A stretch of DNA of 64,000 bases, taken from the NCBI GenBank assembly GCA_029960045.1, contig JASCOV010000001.1:620001-684000 (forward strand), read 5' to 3'. The position numbers and the translations under genes were made by a program. The notes under the pieces were generated by a model. That model did not search any database and was not told the origin of the DNA. It worked only from the letters and a program-made list of their open reading frames with translations. Of the stretch, positions 8,356 through 16,138 are shown piece after piece. Position 1 is the first letter of the stretch; the number at the start of each line of letters is the position of its first letter. The DNA comes from Flavobacteriaceae bacterium PS02293 (GTDB lineage Bacteria > Bacteroidota > Bacteroidia > Flavobacteriales > Weeksellaceae).

Positions 8356-9510
8356 ATGAGTGAATTGGAAAATTGGGAACAGCTCGTAAAAAAGCAACTC
8401 AAAACAGATAATATTTATGAAATTCTTCAAAAGGAGAATCTTGAAAACATTGATGTAAAACCATATTATCACTCTAAATCTGAATATAAAATTCTTCCAA
8501 AAGTAGAAGAAAGCACACATCTGGTTGCAGAATTCCAGGAAGGTTTGGAAAATCAGGCATTTGCATTTCTTCTCAATGAAAATGTGGAAAATCTAGAAGA
8601 AAAATCAATCTTCATCAATAATGCTGAACTTGCAGAACATATTATAACTGAAGAATCGAATAAGTATCTTTCGTTAATTGATGTTTTTTCTGATGACCAA
8701 AAAGCGGAAATCAATGAACATCTTGCTGGCGAATTATTATCAAAATCTTTTGAAAGAAATATTTGCATTAATGTAAGTCTTCATCAAAATTCCGGTGCAT
8801 CTATTATTCAGCAATTGAGTTTTGCTTTGGCGAAATCTAAAGAATTAGTAGAAAAATTTGGTTCAGAAATTTTAGGTAAATTAATTTTCAAGTTTGCTGT
8901 TGGTAGCCAATATTTCTTTGAAATTGCAAAAATTCGAGCTTTCAAATATCTTTTCAATCTGCTTTCTAACGAATTTGAGAAAGATTTGATTCCTTATATT
9001 TTTGTTGAAACTTCTTTGAGAAATAAATCGAAAAACGACCAAGACAACAATCTGATTCGTTCCACTTTGGAATTGGCTTCTGCAATGATTGGCGGAGCTG
9101 ATGCGGTTTTTTGCAACAATTACAAAATCGAAAATTCAACAGAGCTTTCTAAAGAAATTTCTTTCAAACAACAGATTGTTTTAGCTTACGAAAGCATTAT
9201 CAATGTTTTTGAAGACGCCAGTTCAGGAAGTTATTTTGTTGAAGATATCACGCAACAATTCGCTGAAAAATCTTGGAAATTATTTCTTGAGATTGAAAAA
9301 AAAGGTGGTTATCTCGAACTATTGAAATCTGATGAAATTCAAAAAATGATTTTCGAACAAGCGACGAAAGAACAAAATTGGGTAGAAGATGGGAAAATCA
9401 AAATCATTGGTGTGAATCTTTATCCAAAATTAGAGGTTAAAAAATCGGTTTCTGAACTTTATGCTTCTTCCGAAATTAAACCAGTTCGTTTAGCAGAAAT
9501 GTTTGAGTAA
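8356..9510 (+). CDS. mutA: Methylmalonyl-CoA mutase small-subunit family protein
   Basis: A 384-aa protein of the mutase barrel family without a C-terminal B12-binding domain, as expected of the small (MutA) subunit. Recognisable blocks are SAMIGGADAVF, SSGSYFVED (canonically DPASGSYFVE) and a late VNLYP. The small subunit is structural; catalysis needs the B12-binding large subunit, whose gene is not adjacent. It is shorter than typical small subunits (450 aa or more). The last bases overlap the start of the DinB gene. Confidence 0.82.
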   Translation: MSELENWEQLVKKQLKTDNIYEILQKENLENIDVKPYYHSKSEYKILPKVEESTHLVAEFQEGLENQAFAFLLNENVENLEEKSIFINNAELAEHIITEESNKYLSLIDVFSDDQKAEINEHLAGELLSKSFERNICINVSLHQNSGASIIQQLSFALAKSKELVEKFGSEILGKLIFKFAVGSQYFFEIAKIRAFKYLFNLLSNEFEKDLIPYIFVETSLRNKSKNDQDNNLIRSTLELASAMIGGADAVFCNNYKIENSTELSKEISFKQQIVLAYESIINVFEDASSGSYFVEDITQQFAEKSWKLFLEIEKKGGYLELLKSDEIQKMIFEQATKEQNWVEDGKIKIIGVNLYPKLEVKKSVSELYASSEIKPVRLAEMFE

Positions 9511-9953
9511 TGAAAGAACATTTCCAAGATCTTTTAGAGTACAATCAGCATTTCAATCAATTATTGATTCAGAATTATCTTGAAAACAAAATGATTTGGA
9601 GTGAGAAAAGTAGGAGCCTTCTCAATCATATTGTTAATGCCCATCAGATTTGGAATGCAAGAATCCTTAATGACAATCAATTTGAAGTTTGGCAAATCAA
9701 TGCCGATGATTCATTAATAGAAATCAATTCTGAAAATTTTATCAATAGCTCCAAAATCCTTGTGGAAAGAGATCTTAATGAAATAATTAATTATCAAAAT
9801 TCCAAAGGAAACCAATTTGAAAATTCGATTCAGGAAATTTTCTTTCATTTTATTAATCATTCAACTTATCACCGAGGACAAATTGCAATGCTTATGAAAC
9901 AAGCTGGATTGGAACCTTTGAATACTGATTATATTTTTTACAAAAGGTTTTAA
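9510..9953 (+). CDS. DinB-family four-helix protein
   Basis: A 147-aa helical protein of the DinB/YfiT fold, in which three histidines commonly bind a metal. The pattern is visible as LLNHIVNAHQIWNARI (first His near residue 46) and FHFINHSTYHRGQIAML (C-terminal His pair), followed by the usual ending TDYIFYKR. Family members include thiol transferases, but no substrate can be named. Its ATG overlaps the preceding stop (TAATG), so it is translationally coupled to the mutase small subunit and occupies the place where a large subunit might be expected. Confidence 0.85.
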   Translation: MKEHFQDLLEYNQHFNQLLIQNYLENKMIWSEKSRSLLNHIVNAHQIWNARILNDNQFEVWQINADDSLIEINSENFINSSKILVERDLNEIINYQNSKGNQFENSIQEIFFHFINHSTYHRGQIAMLMKQAGLEPLNTDYIFYKRF

Positions 9954-10033
9954 TTAATTTTAAAATTTAAATTACATTATTCTCAATTTTCGGAATTCTT
10001 AAACTCAGAATTCGTAACTCTTAACTAATTCAC

Positions 10034-10041
10034 TATCTTTG
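10034..10041 (+). promoter_or_regulatory. -7 element for the pseudouridine synthase
   Basis: TATCTTTG matches TAnnTTTG exactly, 15 bases upstream of the ATG at 10057. It argues against the in-frame TTG at 10039, which lies inside it. Confidence 0.65.
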
Positions 10042-10056
10042 CAAAAATTTTTAGAA

Positions 10057-11088
10057 ATGAGCGAAGACGGAAAAAGACCAGAAAGAGATAAAAAACCTAG
10101 AAGTGCAGGTAGTAGCAGACCTTCTGGAAACTCCCGTAGCTCTGGCGAAAGAACGTCCAAAAGCAGACCATCTGCAGGAGGTGCGCGTAAACCTAAGACA
10201 ACAAGAGGTGGCGACCGTAATTTTGACAGCAGAGACAAATACGAAAATGGCGACAAAAAACCATTCAATAAAAAGCCTACAAACAAAAAACCATACATAA
10301 GACCAGAAACTGCTGAAGATAAAACCAAATCTTTCATCCAAAGAAGAAGGTTAGAAAAAATCAGCAAAGAAGTTCATAAAGATACGATTAGACTTAATAA
10401 ATATATTGCAAATTCGGGGATTTGCAGTAGAAGAGAGGCGGACGAATTGATTGCGCAAGGTCTTGTGGAAGTAAATGGAACTGTGGTTACAGAGATGGGT
10501 TACCAGGTTCAGAAAACGGATAGAGTGGTTTTTGATAGTCAAAATATTACGCCTGAAAAACCGGTTTATGTTTTACTAAACAAACCAAAAGGTTACATCT
10601 CAACAACAAAAGACGAAAAAGCAAGAAAAACCGTAATGGATTTGACTGCAAATGCTTCACCTTACAGAATTTTCCCAGTTGGAAGATTGGACAGACAGAC
10701 GACTGGTGTTATTCTTTTGACAAACGATGGTCACATCACGAAAAAACTGACGCACCCATCTTTCGCTATGAGAAAAATCTACCACGTAACGCTTGATAGA
10801 AAACTGACGAATGACGATATGAAACTGATTGGCGAAGGAATCCGTTTGGAAGAAGGCGTTGCAGAAGTGGACAGCATTTCATTCATCGAAGGTAAGCCGA
10901 AAAATGAGGTGGGTATCGAAATTCACATCGGATGGAATAGAGTAGTCCGTAGAATTTTCCAAAAATTAGGTTACGAAGTGGAAGCGCTGGACAGAGTAAT
11001 GTTCGCAGGACTTACAAAGAAAAATATCAAAAGAGGACACTGGAGAATTCTTACAGAATTGGAAGTTAATAATTTGAAAATGTTATAG
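10057..11088 (+). CDS. RluB/RsuA-family pseudouridine synthase with basic disordered N-terminus
   Basis: Converts a specific rRNA uridine to pseudouridine. Of 343 residues, about 1-108 are a low-complexity tail rich in Lys, Arg, Ser, Gly and Pro. An S4 RNA-binding domain follows (about 110-157, TIRLNKYIANSGICSRREAD), then the catalytic domain with GRLDRQTTG, Asp212 being the catalytic aspartate. The single domain order fits RluB/RluE/RsuA; which uridine is modified cannot be told. The tail could bind rRNA (inference). A terminator follows. Confidence 0.92.
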   Translation: MSEDGKRPERDKKPRSAGSSRPSGNSRSSGERTSKSRPSAGGARKPKTTRGGDRNFDSRDKYENGDKKPFNKKPTNKKPYIRPETAEDKTKSFIQRRRLEKISKEVHKDTIRLNKYIANSGICSRREADELIAQGLVEVNGTVVTEMGYQVQKTDRVVFDSQNITPEKPVYVLLNKPKGYISTTKDEKARKTVMDLTANASPYRIFPVGRLDRQTTGVILLTNDGHITKKLTHPSFAMRKIYHVTLDRKLTNDDMKLIGEGIRLEEGVAEVDSISFIEGKPKNEVGIEIHIGWNRVVRRIFQKLGYEVEALDRVMFAGLTKKNIKRGHWRILTELEVNNLKML

Positions 11089-11136
11089 ATAGCTTTTAGC
11101 TCATTGCTTTTTGCAGTTGGCTTTTAGAAATAGATT

Positions 11137-11163
11137 AAAGACTGAAGCAATTCAGTCTTTTTT
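11137..11163 (+). terminator. Rho-independent terminator after the pseudouridine synthase
   Basis: A ten-base perfect stem (AAAGACTGAA/TTCAGTCTTT) with a GCAA loop followed by T residues. Confidence 0.88.
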
Positions 11164-11190
11164 ATTAAATAGAAAATCATAATTTGAAAA

Positions 11191-11829
11191 ATGAATAAGA
11201 TTTATATTTTCAGTGGCCTCGGGGTTGACAGAAGAGTTTTTGATAATATTAATTTTAAAGATTTAAATGTAGAATTTGTTGATTGGATTGATCCTTTAAA
11301 AGGCGAGCATTTAGAAAATTATGCTGAAAGAATTTCAAGAAAAATCACTTCGGAAAATCCAATTTTAATAGGTTTGTCGTTTGGAGGAATAGTTGCTGTT
11401 GAGATTTCTAAAATTATTAAAACCGAAAAAATAATTCTAATTGCTTCTGCCAAAAATAAATTTGAACTGCCAAAAATTAATAGAATTTCAGGAAAATTAA
11501 AGCTTAACAAATTAATTCCAAGGTCGATATTCAAGAAGCAAAACTTTATTACCAATTGGCTTTTCGGAATAGAAACTGAATCTGAAAAACAACTTCTGAT
11601 AAGTATTCTAAAAGATACTGATCCAAACTTTTTTTCTTGGGCAATTAATGAAATTGTGAATTGGAAGAATGAAACAAGTCCAAAAAATGTAATCCATATT
11701 CACGGAAATAAAGATCGGATTATTCCTTTTAAAAATGTAAAAACTGACTTTGTGATTGAAGGTGGTGGACATTTTATGACTGTAAATAAATCTAAAGAAA
11801 TTGAGAAGATTATTTTAAAATTAATCTAA
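11191..11829 (+). CDS. Alpha/beta-hydrolase fold protein
   Basis: A short (212 aa) cytoplasmic hydrolase-like protein. It starts with the GLGVDRRVF motif and has the nucleophile elbow GLSFGG with Ser63. A late HGNKDRIIPF supplies the acid Asp, and GGGHFM the catalytic His, so the triad is complete. The cap is minimal. The substrate is unknown. Very AT-rich. It converges on the amidase gene. Confidence 0.8.
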   Translation: MNKIYIFSGLGVDRRVFDNINFKDLNVEFVDWIDPLKGEHLENYAERISRKITSENPILIGLSFGGIVAVEISKIIKTEKIILIASAKNKFELPKINRISGKLKLNKLIPRSIFKKQNFITNWLFGIETESEKQLLISILKDTDPNFFSWAINEIVNWKNETSPKNVIHIHGNKDRIIPFKNVKTDFVIEGGGHFMTVNKSKEIEKIILKLI

Positions 11830-11839
11830 TTTTTTTAAT

Positions 11840-12490
11840 TTATGGTTGACTTTTCAACTTCAAATCTGTCACTTTCGCTCTCACTTTTTTCATAAAATCA
11901 TCACCGGGATCAGCTTTTCCTGTGAAATATTTCGGATCAGATTCTTTCCAAAGTTTTGAGTTCCGGAAAACACCATATTCAGAATGTCCAATGAGATATT
12001 CTATAGAATATTTTTTTGATAAATATCTTACCAGTTCTGCGTTGGCTTCCACTTGTTTGTCAGTCAAAGGTTGTGCTTTGCTTCCGATATTTTCTACACC
12101 AATAGCACAATAGTTTAATCCAATGGTGTGTCTTGCAAACAATTCCGGATCTACTAATTGATAGATCATTCCATCTCTATCGATGATGTAATGAGAAGAA
12201 ACATTCAGCGAACTTTGCTTTTTGAGTGTTGCTCTTTGATTCTCAAGATGAAGATTGTTGAAGTATTTGAAATTGGATTCTACCGTCCCGCCTGCTGTGT
12301 AATGAAGTACGATGATTGTTGGGGTAATCTTCGGTGTTTTCTGATCCAAACCGTGATGTTCTTTCATATATTCCAAACTCATTTTGATCTTTTCCTTAGA
12401 ATAATCAATCGGTTTTTGAATAATTTTTAAGTTTTGAGCTTGAAATAGAAAGCAAAAACTAAAGAAAAATATTTGAAAAAATCTAGTCAT
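11840..12490 (-). CDS. N-acetylmuramoyl-L-alanine amidase (Amidase_2), exported
   Basis: Zinc amidase cleaving the bond between muramic acid and the peptide stem of peptidoglycan. A signal peptide ends at FQAQ (residue 19). Likely zinc ligands by the AmpD pattern are His63 (LHYTAGG), His169 (GHSEY) and Asp194 (ADPGDDF). At 216 aa it is a single-domain enzyme. It converges with the hydrolase at 11191-11829, only ten bases apart. Export distinguishes it from cytoplasmic AmpD. Confidence 0.9.
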   Translation of the reverse strand: MTRFFQIFFFSFCFLFQAQNLKIIQKPIDYSKEKIKMSLEYMKEHHGLDQKTPKITPTIIVLHYTAGGTVESNFKYFNNLHLENQRATLKKQSSLNVSSHYIIDRDGMIYQLVDPELFARHTIGLNYCAIGVENIGSKAQPLTDKQVEANAELVRYLSKKYSIEYLIGHSEYGVFRNSKLWKESDPKYFTGKADPGDDFMKKVRAKVTDLKLKSQP

Positions 12491-12535
12491 ATCATTAATT
12501 TAAAACAAAGATTGCAAAACGCTTTTTGAACAATG

Positions 12536-12543
12536 CAAAGTTA
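12536..12543 (-). promoter_or_regulatory. -7 element for the amidase
   Basis: TAACTTTG on the minus strand matches TAnnTTTG and predicts a leader of about 40 bases before the ATG at 12490. No good -33 was found. Confidence 0.45.
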
Positions 12544-12572
12544 TCTAATTTCTAAAATCTAATCTCTAACTT

Positions 12573-13145
12573 CTATTTCTGATATTGATAATGCCCCGTA
12601 ATAGTCCAACTGAAAAGACAATCCTGTAAAACTTGTCCAGCGCCAATGTTATGTGAAATCAAATATCGTTTACCATCAGGGGATTTTTGATTAACCACAA
12701 TCCCGATATGCGTCAGATTTTTAGGCAAATCCCAAGTGACAATATCTCCAGGAACGTAATCTTTCGTATCATTAGTAATCGGTTTTATCTTCCCAAATCT
12801 TGAAAAGAAAACCATCAGATTAGGAACACGTCTGTGGTCGATATTGGTGTCAGGTCTTTTTAGTCCCCATTTTGTAGGATATTTTGAAAAATTCTTTGCC
12901 ATGTCTTCGTGAACTTCTTTCTGCAAATCGATTCCCAATACTCTGTAAGCACGTATGACAACATCTGTACAAACGCCTTTACCTTCCGGAACATCACCAT
13001 TCGGATATTTCAGATTAAAATAAGTTGGGTCATAAACCACTTTATCTTTAGTTAGATTAATGGCTGCGTTGGAAAGTTTGGTTTGAAAATTTTGTCCAAA
13101 AATCGTAATAGATACGAAGAAAAGAAAGGAGAAATATTTTTTCAT
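12573..13145 (-). CDS. DUF1287-family exported protein
   Basis: A 190-aa exported protein with a signal peptide ending near FGQ (residue 18). The family pattern is clear: GVCTDVVIRAYR with Cys59, GLKRPDTNIDHRRVPNL, DYVPGDIVTWDL, LTHIGIVV with His146 and SHNIG with His165. The Cys-His pattern resembles NlpC/P60-type cysteine peptidases, and E. coli YijF is a relative. A peptidoglycan peptide substrate is plausible, and the next gene downstream is a cell-wall amidase, but activity is not shown. Confidence 0.88.
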   Translation of the reverse strand: MKKYFSFLFFVSITIFGQNFQTKLSNAAINLTKDKVVYDPTYFNLKYPNGDVPEGKGVCTDVVIRAYRVLGIDLQKEVHEDMAKNFSKYPTKWGLKRPDTNIDHRRVPNLMVFFSRFGKIKPITNDTKDYVPGDIVTWDLPKNLTHIGIVVNQKSPDGKRYLISHNIGAGQVLQDCLFSWTITGHYQYQK

Positions 13146-13174
13146 CTTATTATGGATTATAGTTTTGTGATGGG

Positions 13175-13251
13175 CTTCGAGAGCCTCAGCCTGACATTGC
13201 TATGGTTTATTTTTAGAGATTCCAAACATTGTCATCCTGAATCTCTCGAAG
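13175..13251. repeat. Intergenic inverted repeat, CTTCGAGAG...CTCTCGAAG family
   Basis: Arms 13175-13195 and 13231-13251 match in 17 of 21 positions, around a 35-base spacer. Its ends (CTTCGAGA, GTCATCCTGA) resemble the element at 25253-25323. It lies between the DUF1287 and glutaryl-CoA dehydrogenase genes. Confidence 0.55.
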
Positions 13252-13270
13252 GATTAATAATTTTCAAACG

Positions 13271-13302
13271 AAAAAACCCACGAAAATATTCCGCAGGTTT
13301 TT
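13271..13302 (-). terminator. Terminator after glutaryl-CoA dehydrogenase
   Basis: On the minus strand, an imperfect stem (AAAAACC...GGTTTTTT with inner GCG/CGT pairing) ends in a T-run, about 30 bases past the stop at 13331. Confidence 0.6.
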
Positions 13303-13330
13303 GTTAAAAATATATAAGATTGATTTGGTC

Positions 13331-14512
13331 TTATCCAAAGGCATTGATGCCCGTAATATCCATTCCTGTAATCAACAAATGAATATCGTGCGTTCCTTCG
13401 TAAGTAATTACAGACTCTAAGTTGGCTGCGTGACGCATCATCGGGAATTCTCCCATTATGCCCATTCCACCAAGCATTTGTCGGGATTCTCTGGCAATAT
13501 CGATGGCCATTTTTACATTATTTCTTTTCGCCATAGATATTTGTGCAGGCGAAGCTTTATGTGCATTTTTCAACATTCCGAGTTGAAGGCATAGCAATTG
13601 CGACTTTGTAATTTCAGTTAGGAATTCTGCTAATTTCTTTTGTTGAAGCTGGAAACCACCAATTGGTTTTCCAAACTGTTTTCTTTCTCTGGAATATTGA
13701 ACAGCCGTACAATAACAGTCAATTGCAGCACCAATTACGCCCCAAGAAATCCCGTATCTCGCTGAGTTAAGACAAGAAAGTGGTCCTTTTAAACCTTCAA
13801 CGTTAGGAAGCATATTTTCTTTTGGAACTTTCATATTATTGAAAACCAATTCTCCGGTTTTTGATGCTCTTAGACTCCATTTGTTATGTGTAGTTGGCGT
13901 TGTGAAGCCTTCCATTCCGCGTTCCAGAATCATTCCTCTTACTTTTCCGTCTTCGCCTTTTGCCCAAACTACGGCGATATCCGCAACGGGGGAGTTTGTA
14001 ATCCACATCTTAGCACCATTTAAAAGATAATGGTCGCCTTGGTCTGTGAATTTGGATTCCATAGAAGAAGGGTCGGAACCGTGGTTAGGCTCCGTCAGAC
14101 CAAAACATCCAATCATATCACCAGAAGCCAGTTTCGGAAGGTATTTTCTTTTTTGCTCCTCAGAACCATATTCAAAAATAGGAAACATTACCAAAGAAGA
14201 CTGAACAGAAGCTGCAGAACGAACTGCAGAATCTCCTCTTTCCAATTCTTGCATTATCAAGCCGTATGAGATTTGGTCAAGTCCAGGACCGCCATATTCT
14301 TCCGGAATGTAAGGCCCAAGTGCGCCGATATTTCCCAATTCTTTCATCAATCCGGGGATATCCGTATGATTTTGCGCTGCTTCATCTATCTGTGGCATTA
14401 CGAAACTTTCTACCCAGCTTCTTACAGAATCACGGATAAGCTTGTGTTCTTCGGTCAAAAGAGCGTCTATAGAGTAGTAATCTGGTATGCTTGTTAACGG
14501 GTAATATGACAT
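13331..14512 (-). CDS. gcdH: Glutaryl-CoA dehydrogenase-like acyl-CoA dehydrogenase
   Basis: FAD enzyme that oxidises and decarboxylates glutaryl-CoA to crotonyl-CoA in lysine and tryptophan breakdown. The 393 residues align with the hallmark blocks of this subgroup: VRSAASVQSSLVM with Arg98, which binds the glutaryl carboxylate in characterised enzymes; CFGLTEPNHGSDP; RKQFGKPIGGFQLQQ; and YEGTHDIH with catalytic base Glu372. These separate it from short- and medium-chain enzymes. It is monocistronic as far as seen, with an inverted repeat upstream. Confidence 0.9.
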   Translation of the reverse strand: MSYYPLTSIPDYYSIDALLTEEHKLIRDSVRSWVESFVMPQIDEAAQNHTDIPGLMKELGNIGALGPYIPEEYGGPGLDQISYGLIMQELERGDSAVRSAASVQSSLVMFPIFEYGSEEQKRKYLPKLASGDMIGCFGLTEPNHGSDPSSMESKFTDQGDHYLLNGAKMWITNSPVADIAVVWAKGEDGKVRGMILERGMEGFTTPTTHNKWSLRASKTGELVFNNMKVPKENMLPNVEGLKGPLSCLNSARYGISWGVIGAAIDCYCTAVQYSRERKQFGKPIGGFQLQQKKLAEFLTEITKSQLLCLQLGMLKNAHKASPAQISMAKRNNVKMAIDIARESRQMLGGMGIMGEFPMMRHAANLESVITYEGTHDIHLLITGMDITGINAFG

Positions 14513-14611
14513 TGTTTTTGTTTTGCCTAAAATAGAGCTTTTCCTGAATTACCAAAAAATTTTGTTAACAAATAATTCATTTTCTGAAAAACTTCATAAA
14601 TGGTACAAATC

Positions 14612-14653
14612 ATATTGTAACCTACACAACTTTGATGGAGGAGGTTACAATAT
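14612..14653. promoter_or_regulatory. Perfect 12-bp inverted repeat upstream of glutaryl-CoA dehydrogenase
   Basis: Arms ATATTGTAACCT (14612-14623) and AGGTTACAATAT (14642-14653) are exact complements around 18 bases. There is no T-run after it on the minus strand, so it looks less like a terminator for the upstream AAA+ gene than an operator, or a stable hairpin. Confidence 0.5.
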
Positions 14654-14679
14654 TGGGGGAGTATTTAAATTAAAAATTC

Positions 14680-16134
14680 TTAGTCTCTCAAAAACTGACC
14701 AATTCCTGAAGAATCAAAAGTGAAAGTCGATTGATTTTCAGATTTATCTAATTTTTTACTAATTGTCAAAGCCCATAAAACTAATTCTTTGCAAAAGTTC
14801 TGATCTTCAGTACTTAATTCAGAAGCATTTTCTTCAACAACTGTTACTAATGGATTGATGCTGTTAAGCTTAGCGTAAAATTCTTCATCCGTATCGGTAT
14901 AATTAAGTTCAAGATGATTTTTATTAAACCATTTAATCAAATCTGTATAAGGTGTTTTGATACCTTCTTTATCAAGCTTGGAAATACGTGGAAATAGACT
15001 TTCAAACTGTGTTATTACAGCTTTATCAATCAGTATTTTGGCAACATAATCTGCGCCTTCCTGTTCGCCTTCATAAACCAATTCGATTTTTCCTGTAATG
15101 GATGGAATGATCGACATAAAATCTAGAAGACGAACCGAGGTTTTATCCGAATCAGTTTCTATCAGACGTAATTTTGCAGCTGCAATCAGATTTTCCATTG
15201 CACTGATTGTCAATCTTGCGCTGACACCGCTTTTCGCATCCACATATTCGCTGTCACGAGCTGCGAAAGCTACTTCTTCTAATAGGTTTTTCGCTAAATC
15301 AGGAATTTGAATCTGTGATTTGTCTTCATCAGAAATTGCAGCTTCCTGTTCGGTAATTTGTCTTGCAAGTTCAATTGTTTTTGGATAATGCGTGAAAATC
15401 TGTGATCCAATTCTGTCTTTCAAAGGTGTAACAATGCTTCCGCGGTTGGTGTAGTCTTCCGGATTTGCGGTAAACACAAACTGAATATCCAAAGGCATTC
15501 TCAATTGAAATCCACGAATCTGAATATCGCCTTCCTGCAAAATATTAAATAAAGAAACCTGAATTCTTGCCTGTAAATCAGGTAATTCATTTAAAACAAA
15601 AATTGAACGGTTAGCTCTCGGAATCATTCCGTAATGTAAAACACGCTCGTCGGAATAAGGAAGTTTCAAAGTTGCCGCTTTGATAGGATCGATATCGCCA
15701 ATTAAATCAGCAACGTTCACATCCGGAGTCGCCAGTTTTTCAAAGAAACGTTCGGAACGGTGAACCCACGAGATCGGCGTTTCGTCGCCTAATTCTGAAA
15801 TCAAATCTCTTGCAAATTTTGAAATCGGTTGAAATGGGCTGTCATTGATTTCGGAACCTTTTACAATGGGCATATATTCGTCCAAAAGATTGACCATACT
15901 TCTTGCAATTCTGGTTTTTGCCTGTCCTCTCAAACCTAAAAGATTGATGTGATGACCAGCCAAAATTGCTTTTTTCAACTGCGGAACCACAGAATCTTCG
16001 TAACCCCAAAGTCCTTCAAAAACAGGTTCTTTGGCTTTAATTTTTGAAATTAAATTGGCCTGAATTTCCTGATTAATTGTTTTATCTGTGTAACCGGAAT
16101 CTTTCAATTCCTTGAATGTGATATCGTTTTTCAT
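14680..16134 (-). CDS. MoxR/magnesium-chelatase-like AAA+ ATPase
   Basis: A 484-aa AAA+ protein of the ChlI/MoxR group, which remodels protein or metal complexes together with a vWA partner. The P-loop is GLRGQAKT at 67-74. The Walker B segment reads IFVLNELPD (178-186), with Asn182 where the usual Asp would be; I recall this NE form from this subfamily, so it need not mean inactivity. VFTANPEDYTNRGSIV carries sensor 1. It starts four bases after the vWA gene's stop, so the two form one operon. It belongs to a different subfamily from the MoxR gene at 54608. Confidence 0.86.
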   Translation of the reverse strand: MKNDITFKELKDSGYTDKTINQEIQANLISKIKAKEPVFEGLWGYEDSVVPQLKKAILAGHHINLLGLRGQAKTRIARSMVNLLDEYMPIVKGSEINDSPFQPISKFARDLISELGDETPISWVHRSERFFEKLATPDVNVADLIGDIDPIKAATLKLPYSDERVLHYGMIPRANRSIFVLNELPDLQARIQVSLFNILQEGDIQIRGFQLRMPLDIQFVFTANPEDYTNRGSIVTPLKDRIGSQIFTHYPKTIELARQITEQEAAISDEDKSQIQIPDLAKNLLEEVAFAARDSEYVDAKSGVSARLTISAMENLIAAAKLRLIETDSDKTSVRLLDFMSIIPSITGKIELVYEGEQEGADYVAKILIDKAVITQFESLFPRISKLDKEGIKTPYTDLIKWFNKNHLELNYTDTDEEFYAKLNSINPLVTVVEENASELSTEDQNFCKELVLWALTISKKLDKSENQSTFTFDSSGIGQFLRD

Positions 16135-16138
16135 TATA

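Noticed and set aside
9500..9520. Possible frameshift joining the mutase small subunit to the next gene
   Set aside because: The next gene is a complete DinB-family protein with its own ATG; the TAATG overlap is normal coupling.
13083..13307. 74-codon plus-strand frame downstream of the DUF1287 start
   Set aside because: It overlaps the start of a real gene and runs through an inverted repeat and a terminator.
14523..14723. 66-codon plus-strand frame between the dehydrogenase and AAA+ genes
   Set aside because: It runs into the antisense of the AAA+ gene, spans the inverted repeat at 14612-14653 and has no promoter or family likeness.
15602..15640. Walker B Asn in the AAA+ protein as a sign of a dead ATPase
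   Set aside because: The NELPD form is, as I recall, normal for this subfamily, and the following Glu is kept.
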